Source: Acidobacteriota bacterium (lineage in GTDB: Bacteria > Acidobacteriota > Terriglobia > Bryobacterales > Bryobacteraceae). From it: 64,000 bases of DNA. Shown in pieces: positions 49,288-58,318 of this stretch (its first letter is position 1; every line of letters starts with the position of its first letter). The notes under the pieces are model-generated. The model was not told where the DNA came from and ran no database searches. It was given only the letters and a program-made list of their open reading frames with translations. A program made the translations under genes and the position numbers. The stretch is taken from contig JACTMJ010000002.1 of the NCBI GenBank assembly GCA_014584705.1, forward strand, positions 1 through 64,000, in the 5' to 3' direction.

Positions 49288-50334
49288 TTATCCGGCGAGT
49301 TCCCGATAGACCGCGTGGGTAGAGGCGACGGCGATTTCCCAGCGGAAGCGGGCGGCGCGATTGCGGCCCATGTCCGTGAGCCGTTTGCGTTCGGCAAGAC
49401 TCTCCGTGAGCGTGACCAAGCCTTCTTCCATCGATGAAGCCTTCGTTGGATCGACGAGCAGCGCCGCATCGCCCGCCACCTCGGGGAGCGACGAGCGGTT
49501 CGACGTGAGCACGGGCAGGCCCCAGGCCATCGCTTCGAGCACCGGCATCCCGAAGCCTTCGTCGAGCGACGGGAACGCGAAGATCGCGGCTCGCGAATAG
49601 TAGCTTGCCAGGGTTTTGTCGTCGCAGTAACCGATACGCTGGATGCGGTCCCGCGCGGGAGATGCGGCGACGGCGGCCTCGATGGCTTCCCAGCCGTAGC
49701 CCTGCCCCCCAATCAGGATGAGTTCCCAGGGCGCGCTTACCCGCGCGAAGGCGTTCACAAGGGCGGCGACATTCTTGCGCTTCTGCAGCGCGCCCACGAA
49801 CAGGATGAGCGGCTCCCTTTCCTCGGCAGGGCGAACCGATGCCGGATCCGGCAGGCGTACTCCGTGCGGAATGATCCGGATGCGAGCCGCGGGCACGCCC
49901 AGCAGATCTTCCACCTGAGAGGCGGTGAAGGCCGAGACGCAAATGGCCAGGTCTGAACGGGCGGCCGCGTCGCGAGCCTGTAAGGCGAAGCGCTCCCGGA
50001 ATGCGTCGGTGCTGTACTTCGAAGTCAGCACGAAGAGATCGTGGAAAGTGCTGACCGCCCGCCGCATTCGCAAGCGGGGGAGGCGTTGGTTAAGACCGTG
50101 AAAAAGCCGGGGCCGAAAGGGCAACAGATGGTCAATGAGCGGAACCCTCCGTGCGTTGGACGGAAGGTCTGCCTGAAAGCTTTTCCGGAATCGATGCATC
50201 CGGTAGCAGAAACCGTAGCGGTCCCGCGGGAAACTTTCCGCGAGGCCGAAGAGCAGCTCGCGCGAGTAGTTCGCGACGCCGGTGGGCCGCGGATCGGCGG
50301 CATAGGTGGCATCGAGATGGATCGTGAGCGACAT
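49288..50334 (-). CDS. Group 1 glycosyltransferase (GT4 family)
   Basis: 348 residues. The N-terminal acceptor-binding half has GVANYSRELLFGLAESFPRD near 19-38. The nucleotide-sugar half shows EPLILFVGALQKRKNVAALV near 195, and SLDEGFGMPVLEAMAWGLPV near 267-286 carries the E-(7)-E signature. GT-B retaining enzymes of this type transfer sugars in polysaccharide or glycolipid assembly. No capsule cluster is adjacent. The acceptor is unknown. Cytoplasmic or membrane-peripheral location expected. Confidence 0.92.
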   Translation of the reverse strand: MSLTIHLDATYAADPRPTGVANYSRELLFGLAESFPRDRYGFCYRMHRFRKSFQADLPSNARRVPLIDHLLPFRPRLFHGLNQRLPRLRMRRAVSTFHDLFVLTSKYSTDAFRERFALQARDAAARSDLAICVSAFTASQVEDLLGVPAARIRIIPHGVRLPDPASVRPAEEREPLILFVGALQKRKNVAALVNAFARVSAPWELILIGGQGYGWEAIEAAVAASPARDRIQRIGYCDDKTLASYYSRAAIFAFPSLDEGFGMPVLEAMAWGLPVLTSNRSSLPEVAGDAALLVDPTKASSMEEGLVTLTESLAERKRLTDMGRNRAARFRWEIAVASTHAVYRELAG

Positions 50335-50451
50335 CGATGACCGGCGCGAACAGGCAGCCGTTGTCTCACGATAGCATCCGGGGGAACGGGTCTCCGCCTC
50401 GCCAGATCGGGAGATGCGGGGTATGGTGCGCCGAACCGGGAACAGGTCGAA

Positions 50452-51462
50452 TCAGAAATCTTCCGGCAGCCCGTAGGACTTGAGCTTGCGATAAAGGGTG
50501 GTGCGGCCAATCCCCAGCAATTGCGCAGCGGTCGTGCGATCGCCGCGAGTATGACTGAGCGCGTTCAGGATCGCGCGCCGCTCCACTTCGACCAGCGGCA
50601 CGACCCCCTCGTTCAGCGCCTGGGGCGGAGTCTCGGCCTGGCTGACGCCGGACAAGATCGCCGCATCCGACCGGGGCGGGAAGATCGAATGGAGCATGGT
50701 GGAGGGCAGGTCCTGAACGCCGAGGTCCCGGCCGACCGAGACCGCCGACATGCGATGAATTGTATTCTCCAGTTCCCGCACATTGCCCGGCCAGTCGTAC
50801 TTGAGCAGGGCGTCTTCGACGGAGTTCGAGAGGCGCAATCCCCCGGAGTGCTTATCGAGAAAGTAGGCGGCGAGCACGGGGATATCCTCGCGACGCTCGC
50901 GCAGAGGAGGAATGCGCAGGGTGATCACGTTGAGGCGAAAGAAAAGATCCTGCCGGAAACGGCCGCGGCGGACATCCTCGGCGAGGTTGCGGTTGGTGGC
51001 GGCAATGACGCGGCTCTCCACATAGCGGGTGATGTTGGAGCCGACGGGGCGGAACTCGCGCTCTTGCAGTACCCGCAGCAACTTGGCCTGGAGCGAGAGG
51101 GGCAACTCGCCGATCTCATCGAAAAAGGCAGTGCCGAGGTGTGCTTCCTCGAGCAATCCGCTGCGGTTCGTGTCCGCACCCGTGAACGCACCGCGCACAT
51201 AGCCGAAGAGTTCGCTCTCCATGAGCGGACCGACGAGAACGGAGCAATCGATCGGAACGAATTTCTTGAGGCCGCTACGCTCGTGTACTTTTCGCGCCAC
51301 GACTTCTTTGCCCGTACCCGTTTCGCCGAGAATCAGCACGGGGCTTTGGTTGGAGGCGATCCGGTCAATCTTGTCGCGCAACTCGCGAATGGCGGACGAA
51401 AGGCCGATGAGGGCAACTTCCGATGATCTGGCGGGCACGGCGCAACTGGATTCACGAGGCAT
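50452..51462 (-). CDS. Sigma-54-dependent AAA+ activator without receiver domain, Fis-type HTH
   Basis: 336 residues. The AAA+ domain starts within 15 residues. Walker A GETGTGKE lies at 46-53, the sigma-54 contact loop GAFTGA at 91-96 is intact, and the Walker B region LGTAFFDEIGELPLSLQAKL follows near 108. Residues about 295-333 form a Fis-type helix-turn-helix (TTAAQLLGIGRTTLYRKLKS). The lack of a receiver or other sensor is PspF-like, so activity is probably controlled by a partner protein. No sigma-54 promoter was recognised in the window. Confidence 0.93.
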   Translation of the reverse strand: MPRESSCAVPARSSEVALIGLSSAIRELRDKIDRIASNQSPVLILGETGTGKEVVARKVHERSGLKKFVPIDCSVLVGPLMESELFGYVRGAFTGADTNRSGLLEEAHLGTAFFDEIGELPLSLQAKLLRVLQEREFRPVGSNITRYVESRVIAATNRNLAEDVRRGRFRQDLFFRLNVITLRIPPLRERREDIPVLAAYFLDKHSGGLRLSNSVEDALLKYDWPGNVRELENTIHRMSAVSVGRDLGVQDLPSTMLHSIFPPRSDAAILSGVSQAETPPQALNEGVVPLVEVERRAILNALSHTRGDRTTAAQLLGIGRTTLYRKLKSYGLPEDF

Positions 51463-51492
51463 GAAGATTCGGACGGGTCCCCGTCTAAGGTA

Positions 51493-52299
51493 TTAGTGGT
51501 CCGGCACCAGAAAAATTCTCGGAAAATCGTCACGAAGCGTGAGAGAAAGTTTCTCGGCATCGGCGCGGGAGAGACGACGGCCCACGAGCACTTTCCATAG
51601 GAGGCCGCCAGGAGAGGCGGGATTCGGAGCGGAGACGAGGCGCACGTCGAGCGCGCGTTCAACGAGTTGCTCCCGAATCGCCAGGGCATTCTCGTAATTG
51701 GCGAAGGCTCCGATCTGGACCGCGAAACCAGCCTCACGCTCAACGGGAACTGCACCGGGAACGCCGGATGCCGCGGGCGCGCCGGTGGTGGGCGGAGCAG
51801 GTTGTCCGGGCAGACCCACAACCTCTACACGCACGGGAGCCGTACCAGGACCCAGCATCGCAATTTCCCGCGCCGCGGCACGAGACAGATTAATGGCACG
51901 ATTGCCCACGAACGGTCCACGATCATTGATGCGAACACGGGTGCGCAATCCATTCGTATGGTTGGTGACTTCCACCACCACGCCGAAGCGCAGCGTGGGA
52001 TGAGCGGCGGTCATTTTCTCCTGGTCGTACACTTCGCCGTTGGCGGTGCGCCGGCCATGATACGGCTCGCCGTACCAACTCGCGATTCCCTCTTCGTAAG
52101 CGCCGATCACCGACGGCAATACAGGCCTTCCCGAGACGGGCGCTTGCACTTTCCGCTGCTTGCGTCCGCAACCGCCCAGCGCGATCGCGAAGACACAGAG
52201 CGCAATACAGACGAATGCGCTCAAGAGCCTGGCCCGCGCGGCTACGGGCCACAACTGGTTCGATGCCGGGAGGCTCAAATCTTTTCCTCTTTCGGCCAT
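51493..52299 (-). CDS. rlpA: RlpA-like lipoprotein, septal lytic transglycosylase with SPOR domain
   Basis: 268 residues. The lipobox LGGC puts the acylated Cys near 44. The double-psi beta-barrel RlpA domain spans about 72-165, with EGIASWYGEPYHGRRTANGE near 73 and RVRINDRGPFVGNRAINLS near 126 including the catalytic Asp region. A C-terminal SPOR domain (about 185-266, FAVQIGAFANYENALAIREQ) binds denuded peptidoglycan at division sites. RlpA cleaves stem-free glycan strands in some species. The gene lies just upstream of the sigma-54 activator on the same strand. Confidence 0.94.
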   Translation of the reverse strand: MAERGKDLSLPASNQLWPVAARARLLSAFVCIALCVFAIALGGCGRKQRKVQAPVSGRPVLPSVIGAYEEGIASWYGEPYHGRRTANGEVYDQEKMTAAHPTLRFGVVVEVTNHTNGLRTRVRINDRGPFVGNRAINLSRAAAREIAMLGPGTAPVRVEVVGLPGQPAPPTTGAPAASGVPGAVPVEREAGFAVQIGAFANYENALAIREQLVERALDVRLVSAPNPASPGGLLWKVLVGRRLSRADAEKLSLTLRDDFPRIFLVPDH

Positions 52300-52348
52300 C
52301 TCAAGGCACGCAATGACGGCATCAAGAATACCCTCTTCATGAAATTAC

Positions 52349-52377
52349 TTGACTTTATGCGCGATCCTATTTATAAG
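52349..52377 (+). promoter_or_regulatory. Strong sigma-70 promoter of the candidate small RNA
   Basis: TTGACT (52349-52354) and TATAAG (52372-52377) are separated by exactly 17 bp. Each hexamer differs from consensus at one position. Initiation is expected near 52384. No protein gene of plausible size follows on the plus strand. Confidence 0.75.
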
Positions 52378-52383
52378 GAAAAC

Positions 52384-52543
52384 ACAAAGCAACGTCGCAC
52401 TAAATGAGTGCGGTTCGTTGGGAGAATCGTTCGAACAGAACTTTCGACCGCGGGAAGATCTTCATCACCCGCAAGAATACAGCCGAACAGGCCGTGGGTT
52501 GATCGCGATCATCGAACAGGAGCCCCGGGAAACCGGGGCTTTT
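52384..52543 (+). ncRNA. Candidate small RNA of about 160 nt, unassigned family
   Basis: A consensus promoter (52349-52377) and an intrinsic terminator (52521-52543) bracket this plus-strand segment between two minus-strand genes. It folds into successive hairpins: CGCACT-AAATG-AGTGCG (52396-52412), GTTCG...CGAAC (52413-52436), GCGGG...CCCGC (52450-52472, with inner palindrome GAAGATCTTC) and the palindrome TGATCGCGATCA (52500-52511). GGA motifs recur (near 52420, 52453, 52519, 52528), some in loops, as in CsrA-titrating RNAs. A 32-codon frame (52404-52502) lacks a ribosome binding site. 6S RNA was considered but no closed rod is obvious. Confidence 0.6.
52521..52543 (+). terminator. Intrinsic terminator of the candidate small RNA
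   Basis: AGCCCCGG (52521-52528), GAAA loop and CCGGGGCT (52533-52540) followed by TTT. The orientation fits plus-strand transcription; on the minus strand no T-run follows. Confidence 0.85.
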
Positions 52544-52590
52544 CCGTGTGTGCCGCTCGTGCCGTTACAGCGCCCGTGCCGGGCGGGTTT

Positions 52591-53556
52591 TCACGCGGAT
52601 CCGTGCTTCGCGATTGCGATAGCCAGGAAGCTTTCTCCCATCCCAAATAAGAGCGATTTCAGTTGCTGCCGGCGCTCCAGTGCCTGCCTTTCATTCGTTG
52701 CATGAAGCACTCGCTGAAACTCATCTCTTTCCCCGGCATAAAGCAAGGCACTTGCCAGACGCTCCATGCGAAGGACCTCTCCGCCGGCATGCCTGGCCAC
52801 CTCCGCCAGCACATGGAAAGGAACATGCGAAGTGATGTCTCTGTTGCCGGGATCGGAGAGCACATCGGTATCGGCGCGATGATCGCGATACGACATCAGA
52901 GTGCCGGCGGGGAATCGTTTCCAGTCCCGTTCGAAGTAGCCGTAATCCACAAATACACAGAGCGCGTTCTTCGCGTTGGCCAGCAACTCTTCCAGCAAGC
53001 GGACACTGCGATGATGCACTTCGAACTCGAAGCCATCGAGGGCGGGCACGCCATAGCGCGCGGCATACTCGGCGATCTCCGGGGAGGGCTCCGATGCCGT
53101 ACACCATTCGAAACGCGCATTGCTCCATCCGACGCACCGTTCATACACCCGGCTGCCATCCCGGACGGCCGCGGCGACGGGAAAGGCATCGAATAGCTCG
53201 TTGCCAAAAATTGCACCGGAGATCGGGGGAGCGGGCGGCGTTGCATGCACTTCAACGGCGCGATATTCCCAATCGGCGAACGCTTCCGCCATCTCTCCGC
53301 GACCCGCGCCGTATTCGGTGAGGATACGAGGCAACGCCAGTTGAAACTCATCGGAGAGGCGCTCGATGTAGCCGCGGATGAGGCTTCCGAAGACAGGCTG
53401 CAGTTGAGAGGCGGTATAGAAATCGCCCCGGATGCCGATTGGCTTCTCACCCCGGCAATAGTAGCCCTGCTGAGGATGATAGAGAGCCAACTCCATGAAG
53501 CGCTCAAACGAAATCGGCCCGTTGCGCGCAATCTCTTCGCGAAGCAATCTTTCCAT
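52591..53556 (-). CDS. MidA/NDUFAF7-family SAM-dependent methyltransferase
   Basis: About 321 residues from ATG 53556 (GGAG 8 nt upstream); the frame open to 53682 is not needed. The family N-terminus is ISFERFMELALYHPQQGYYC near 15-34, then GDFYTASQLQPVFGSLIRGY near 43. The SAM motif ILTEYGAGRGEMAEAFADWE lies near 80 and the substrate motif GNELFDAFPV near 118. Human NDUFAF7 methylates an arginine in complex I. The bacterial role is presumed protein methylation and is unproven. Confidence 0.9.
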   Translation of the reverse strand: MERLLREEIARNGPISFERFMELALYHPQQGYYCRGEKPIGIRGDFYTASQLQPVFGSLIRGYIERLSDEFQLALPRILTEYGAGRGEMAEAFADWEYRAVEVHATPPAPPISGAIFGNELFDAFPVAAAVRDGSRVYERCVGWSNARFEWCTASEPSPEIAEYAARYGVPALDGFEFEVHHRSVRLLEELLANAKNALCVFVDYGYFERDWKRFPAGTLMSYRDHRADTDVLSDPGNRDITSHVPFHVLAEVARHAGGEVLRMERLASALLYAGERDEFQRVLHATNERQALERRQQLKSLLFGMGESFLAIAIAKHGSA

Positions 53557-53750
53557 GCGATTCTCCAGCCTATCGTAGCTTCCGTGCTCAACGGCCGAGG
53601 GACGGAGTTGGGAGAGACGCGGGCCTCCAGCGCAACGGGTGCCGCCGCGGACGCTCCTCTCCCTTGGCGGGTTGACATACACTAGTGCCAGAACCGCGAC
53701 GGCCGGGGCGCGCCCCGGCAGCCGGATCCAGATTCATCAAGGTGGGTATT

Positions 53751-55079
53751 ATGGGCAGTTTTTCGCGAAGGGCGTTTCTCTCCAGTGCGGGCGCCGCGAC
53801 GGTGTACCAGCTTGTGCCGCGGGCCCAGGCGCAATCCCGGAGACTTGGGCCGAACGACACCATCCGGCTCGGCCATATCGGCGTCGGCGTGCAAGGCTCC
53901 GGCCTGCTTGACGAGTTCAAAGTGATTCCCGGCGTGAAGCCTACGGTTGCGGCCGATCTCTACGACGGCTATCTGCTGCACGCGAAAGAGGCCACCAAGA
54001 ACACGATCGAAACCACGAAGGATTACCGCACCGTACTCGACCGCAAGGACATCGACGCGGTGGTGATCGCCGTTCCGGACCACCTGCACTGCCATATGGT
54101 GCTCGATGCGCTGGACGCGGGCAAACACGTCTACATTGAGAAACCGCTCACCTGGGCGCTAAGCGAAGGGAATGCGATTATCCGGGCGGAGAAGAACAGC
54201 GGCAAGCTCCTGCAAGTGGGCAGCCAGGCGAAGAGTTCCACGCTCACGGCGAAAGCGAAGCAACTGATCAAGGACGGGACGCTCGGCAAGGTGACGATGG
54301 TACGGATGTCGAACAACCGGAACTCGGCGGAAGGAGCATGGCGCTACCCGATCCCACCCGATGCCTCAACAACCACCGTGGATTGGCCCCGCTTCCTTGG
54401 GCACTATCCGGGACGCCCGTTCGACCCGGAGGTGTTCTTCCGGTGGCGCTGCTGGTGGGAGTATTCGGGCGGCGTGGCTACGGACTTGTTCGTTCACCTG
54501 TTGACGCACATGAACGAAGTGATGGATGCGCCCGCGCCGAAGTCCGTCGTATCGCAGGGCGGGCTTTACCGCTGGCGCGACGGCCGCACCGTACCCGACG
54601 TGATGAACTCGATCTTCGAATACGAAGAAGGATTCGTCATCGACATGTACGTGAACTTGAACTGCAGCCGTGCGGGAGAGCCGCCGACGATCATGGGGGA
54701 CAAGGGCACCATGGTGTTCGACCGGGGCAAGCTGGTGGTGTACCCCGCCCCGGTTGAGGAAGAAGCGCAGAAATACGGCAGCCGGGCGTGGCCAAAGGCG
54801 ATGCGGGACGAGTATCTGCGCAAGCACGGCGTGGCGGTAGGCGCTTCCGGCGAGCAGTTCCCGGAGCGGGCGCTGCCAAAGCAACAGGTCGTGGATGTGG
54901 CGGAGGGACCCTCTCACACGGAGCACTTCATTTTGTCACTGCGCAACGGGAAGCCGAGCGTAGAGGATGCCACGGCGGGCCATTTGGCGGCAGCCGGAGC
55001 GCATCTGGCGAACATCGCGTTCCGGGAAGATTGCAAGGTCTCCTGGGACCGGATTTCAGGCGCGGTTACGCGGTCCTGA
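53751..55079 (+). CDS. Second Tat-exported Gfo/Idh/MocA family oxidoreductase
   Basis: 442 residues from ATG 53751, with AAGGTGGG upstream. Twin-arginine signal SRRAFLSSAGAATVYQLVPR (residues 5-24). Rossmann motif RLGHIGVGVQGSGL near 42 and the family's EKPLTWALSEGNAI near 130 with the conserved Lys. The C-terminal domain has MVRMSNNRNSAEGAWRYPIP near 183. Substrate unknown, likely a carbohydrate or polyol. Divergent from the MidA gene with about 190 bp between the starts. Confidence 0.9.
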   Translation: MGSFSRRAFLSSAGAATVYQLVPRAQAQSRRLGPNDTIRLGHIGVGVQGSGLLDEFKVIPGVKPTVAADLYDGYLLHAKEATKNTIETTKDYRTVLDRKDIDAVVIAVPDHLHCHMVLDALDAGKHVYIEKPLTWALSEGNAIIRAEKNSGKLLQVGSQAKSSTLTAKAKQLIKDGTLGKVTMVRMSNNRNSAEGAWRYPIPPDASTTTVDWPRFLGHYPGRPFDPEVFFRWRCWWEYSGGVATDLFVHLLTHMNEVMDAPAPKSVVSQGGLYRWRDGRTVPDVMNSIFEYEEGFVIDMYVNLNCSRAGEPPTIMGDKGTMVFDRGKLVVYPAPVEEEAQKYGSRAWPKAMRDEYLRKHGVAVGASGEQFPERALPKQQVVDVAEGPSHTEHFILSLRNGKPSVEDATAGHLAAAGAHLANIAFREDCKVSWDRISGAVTRS

Positions 55080-55089
55080 TCGCCGGAAA

Positions 55090-56457
55090 TCAAGCGGCGG
55101 GAGCCTCCTGAGGCACGGCTGAGGGAAGCCCCGCCGCAATTTGGCTGGCAAGCAGACTGGCAATCGCGGCGTCGAACCGTGCGCCCTCCAGCCTCGCGAT
55201 CCGGAGCGAATCCGCGTGCAGGCAGGCGCCACGAAACTCCGCCTTGCTGAAGCAGGTCCCGGCGCTGATCTGCGTATCGCGAAGGTCGCTTCGGTTGAGT
55301 TTCGCACCGCGGAAATTGGCGTCCCGCAGGTCCGCGCCGGCGAAGTTGCAGAGGTTGAGAGTCGCCTTCTCAAAATCCGCCCCGCGCAGGCAAAGGTGGC
55401 TGAGATCGGCACCGGTGAGATCCAGATGATAGAAGGAGTCGCCCTCGAGATTGGGCCGCGGCTCCTTGCAGGCCTTGCGCCACCGGTTCCACTCGGCGGC
55501 ACCGGCCGCCAGGATCTTGCCAATAGCCGTGTTGGCGGCGCAGGCGCCCTGGGTTTCATTTGTTTTTTTCTTCCCGGCTTCGTTGATCTTTACCAGCGCC
55601 CTTAGGACGTTCCCGCGCAGGAAGGGTCCGCCGGAGCGCAGCAGCACGCGCAGGGGTTCCGCGAATTCTTTGAGCGCCAAGTATCCCATGGCCCAGACGG
55701 CCGCCCGCTGCATGGGCGGATTGGGCCGCATCGCCAATTCAGCGATGCGGGCCGCGGCGTGCGGGTCTCCACCATGAGAAAGCCCGATCAGCGCGTTCAG
55801 CGCAATGCGAGGCACCGGACTCTCCGCTTGCTCGCGCAGCAACTGTTGCACCGGCGCGGTGTGCGCCAGCGGCCACAGCCCTTCGATGACGTTCGCGCGC
55901 ACCCGGTCATCAGGATCCGCCAGGAGGGACGCGGCGGTCTCCGCGCTTTTCGTCATCTTGAGGAGCGATTCGGCCACCCGGGAGCGGATCTTCGGATTGG
56001 GGCTTCGCAAAAAGCGCACCAGCAGAGAGTTGGCCCTGCCGATGGTATCGATTGCCGCGATGACTTCAAGCGTCAGGAACAGGCCATCCGGCACGGACCC
56101 GTCTCTCACCAATGGAAGAAACTTCTCCAACAGGACGCACTCCAGCCCGGGCTTCCCTTCCGTCAACCGGTGGACAAGCAGGGTTCCCTCCGCGCGAGAC
56201 AGGCCCTCCTGATACTCAAAAAGCGGCAATAGATGGCCCTCTTCAATCGCCATGGACGCGACGAAGCGGGTGGCCGCGTTGCGAGGAAGAGCATTGGCCA
56301 GCCAGCGAAAAACGATTCCAAAGAAAAGCGATGGATCCCGGACGCAGACCGAACGGAGTTCGTGGCTCGCCGATTTCGAATTGGCATCGAAGTTCCGCAG
56401 GAGCAGTTCCACTCGCTCCGCGGCGTCCTCGATCTCAAGTTGTTCCGGATTGGACAT
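55090..56457 (-). CDS. HEAT-repeat protein with C-terminal pentapeptide repeats
   Basis: 455 residues from ATG 56457 (AAGG upstream). Residues about 30-330 are helical HEAT-like repeats (VRANVIEGLWPLAHTAPVQQ, VPRIALNALIGLSHGGDPHA). Residues about 355-445 are pentapeptide repeats (LDLTGADLSHLCLRGADFEK, LRDANFRGAKLNRSDLRDTQ) forming a right-handed beta-solenoid. The combination suggests a scaffold or protein-interaction device; some pentapeptide proteins mimic DNA. No catalytic residues are seen. Converges on the oxidoreductase gene with a 10-bp gap. Confidence 0.85.
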   Translation of the reverse strand: MSNPEQLEIEDAAERVELLLRNFDANSKSASHELRSVCVRDPSLFFGIVFRWLANALPRNAATRFVASMAIEEGHLLPLFEYQEGLSRAEGTLLVHRLTEGKPGLECVLLEKFLPLVRDGSVPDGLFLTLEVIAAIDTIGRANSLLVRFLRSPNPKIRSRVAESLLKMTKSAETAASLLADPDDRVRANVIEGLWPLAHTAPVQQLLREQAESPVPRIALNALIGLSHGGDPHAAARIAELAMRPNPPMQRAAVWAMGYLALKEFAEPLRVLLRSGGPFLRGNVLRALVKINEAGKKKTNETQGACAANTAIGKILAAGAAEWNRWRKACKEPRPNLEGDSFYHLDLTGADLSHLCLRGADFEKATLNLCNFAGADLRDANFRGAKLNRSDLRDTQISAGTCFSKAEFRGACLHADSLRIARLEGARFDAAIASLLASQIAAGLPSAVPQEAPAA

Positions 56458-56635
56458 CGGCCTTGCCACCAGAGGTCGCTTCACGGCATCGCCGGGAAAC
56501 CAGGGGGCACGGGAAGACGCGGCCATTCGAGCCGGCCGCGATCAAGCCCCGCTCCTTGAGGCTTCTCATCGCCAAATATGAATGGATCTTTAGCTAAGCC
56601 TGGTAACCGCGTGCAGCCTTGGCGCGCACAAAGCT

Positions 56636-57130
56636 TTACGGGATTAGCGGGCTCTCCGCGGTGGCCAGTTCCGCACCGTAATTTTCACGAACCGACATGG
56701 ATTGATCGGAATAGAAAGTGCGGCTGCCGGTGGTGCCAAACTGGGTAGGCTCGGCGGAAACGGCGTAACCGGTTTCCGTCTTGGTGACCTGGAACTTGTA
56801 GCCGCCTTTTTCGCCATCAGACAAGTCTCCCGGCAGCAAATCGGCTCCGTCAGGGCTGGGAGCGCCCGAGGGGGAAGGCCCAAGTTTCTCCAGGCTATCC
56901 GCATACTTGCCGAACTGCGAAAAATATCCCGCCTGCGCCGTATGGATGGTCTTGATATGGCTGATGGCGGCCATCTCCTGAGCCGACATCCGCATTCTGC
57001 CGAGGCGCGGGAGAGCAATCGTGACGATGATGAGGATAATCGCGATAACGATCAGCAATTCGATCAGCGAGAAGCCGCGCTGGCGGCGATTCCGCTTGCC
57101 GCGGAGCGCGAAACGGGGGATTTCTTGCAC
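56636..57130 (-). CDS. Type IV prepilin / PilA-like major pilin
   Basis: 164 residues. Type III prepilin signal RGFSLIELLIVIAIILIIVT: cleavage after Gly 19 leaves Phe 20, with Glu at mature position 5. The hydrophobic N-terminal helix extends to about 42. The globular part (about 55-164) has a Gly/Ser/Pro-rich loop (SPSGAPSPDGADLLPGD) and Tyr-rich strands resembling acidobacterial and type II-secretion-like pseudopilins. Other pilus genes are not in the window. Function: pilus subunit or pseudopilin. Confidence 0.9.
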   Translation of the reverse strand: MQEIPRFALRGKRNRRQRGFSLIELLIVIAIILIIVTIALPRLGRMRMSAQEMAAISHIKTIHTAQAGYFSQFGKYADSLEKLGPSPSGAPSPDGADLLPGDLSDGEKGGYKFQVTKTETGYAVSAEPTQFGTTGSRTFYSDQSMSVRENYGAELATAESPLIP

Positions 57131-57263
57131 CTGGAGACTCCTTCAGCCCGGCGATCGAGGCCGCCGGAAGCGGGGATGCAAAACACCCCACTCATCATAG
57201 AGTATGACGCAGGACGGCTGGCTGACGTTCAGGCCAAAATCGAGGCGGGCGGCGCTTGCAGCG

Positions 57264-58313
57264 TCAGGCGGTGAGGCGCAGGACGAAATTCTCCATCACG
57301 ATGCGGTCATCCGGGCGTGCGTCGCGCAGGGCGCGGTCCGCGTACGCAATCAGGCGCAAGGCCCGCCGGAGCCGTTGGGGGGAAAAGCGGGTTGCCGTGT
57401 CGACGATCTGATCCGCCCTGGAGCGCCACATCATCATGCCAATCTTCTGGCAGTGGCTCTGGATCTGTTGGGAGGTCCGCAAATTCAGTTCGCGCGCGGC
57501 CAGCGCCATGCGAAACTGCGCGGAGAGAAACGTGAGGGCGAGGGGCAGGTATTCGTTCTGCCGGATGAGCGTATCGAGGAATCCCAGCGCCTCCGTGCGG
57601 TTTCCCGCCCCGATCGCGGCGACGAGACGGAAGATGGTGGTGGCCTTGGCATCGGTCACCAGCGCATCGATGTGCTCCGCGGTAACCGTGCCATTCGGGC
57701 CGAGGAAGAGGGCCAGCTTTTCGAGTTCGCCGTCAATCCGCGAGGCATCGGCATTGAGCGTCTCCACCAGCAGTTCCACTTGCGCCGCCTGGATGCGAAG
57801 CCCGCGAGCCGCGGCCAGTTCCCGAACGAGGGCCTGGGCGGCCACGTCGGTGAAGCGGGGGAACTCGACCACCCAGGGCACGCCGGAATAGAACTTACGG
57901 ATGCGATCGACTTTGGCCTTGTCGTCGTTGTCGAACTCATAGCGGCCGGATTCGAGCAGGACGGTAGCTCCTTCGGTGGGGCGTTTCAGGTACTCGTCCA
58001 GCGATTGGAAGGAAGCGGATTCCTCATCCTTGCCGGCGCGCCCGCGAGGCAGGGCGGCTTCCGCGCCAACAGCGTGAATGACGCGGACCGGCGCGAACAA
58101 CGAGAGCGCGCGGGCATCGTCGAGCACTTCGGCGAGAGCGGTCGAATCAAGATCATGCCGGGAAAGCCCGCTTTCCCGATCCTCCGGACCCAGAACCGCG
58201 TCTAACAGTTCGCGGCGGCAGCGCTCACGCTCCCAGGAATCCGGGCCAAGGAAGAGAATCACGGGCGGCAGTTTCCCGGCGGCGAGTTTCGAACGGAACT
58301 GGGCGGGCGTCAT
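57264..58313 (-). CDS. holA: DNA polymerase III subunit delta
   Basis: 349 residues, the usual size. HolA is the clamp-loader subunit that opens the beta clamp. Visible are the N-terminal FRSKLAAGKLPPVILFLGPD near 5-24, VELLVETLNADASRIDGELE near 175 and the C-terminal clamp-loader collar helix SPQRLRRALRLIAYADRALR near 315. Its start lies 5 bp after the lptE stop; the lptE-holA order is conserved in many Gram-negative bacteria. That order supports both assignments. Confidence 0.93.
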   Translation of the reverse strand: MTPAQFRSKLAAGKLPPVILFLGPDSWERERCRRELLDAVLGPEDRESGLSRHDLDSTALAEVLDDARALSLFAPVRVIHAVGAEAALPRGRAGKDEESASFQSLDEYLKRPTEGATVLLESGRYEFDNDDKAKVDRIRKFYSGVPWVVEFPRFTDVAAQALVRELAAARGLRIQAAQVELLVETLNADASRIDGELEKLALFLGPNGTVTAEHIDALVTDAKATTIFRLVAAIGAGNRTEALGFLDTLIRQNEYLPLALTFLSAQFRMALAARELNLRTSQQIQSHCQKIGMMMWRSRADQIVDTATRFSPQRLRRALRLIAYADRALRDARPDDRIVMENFVLRLTA

Positions 58314-58318
58314 GCGAG

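Noticed and set aside
52404..52502. 32-codon frame within the small-RNA candidate
   Set aside because: No Shine-Dalgarno, and a stop immediately precedes the ATG. RNA structure explains the segment better.
52384..52543. 6S RNA
   Set aside because: The 5' and 3' ends do not pair into the long rod with a central bubble; the fold is a chain of separate hairpins.
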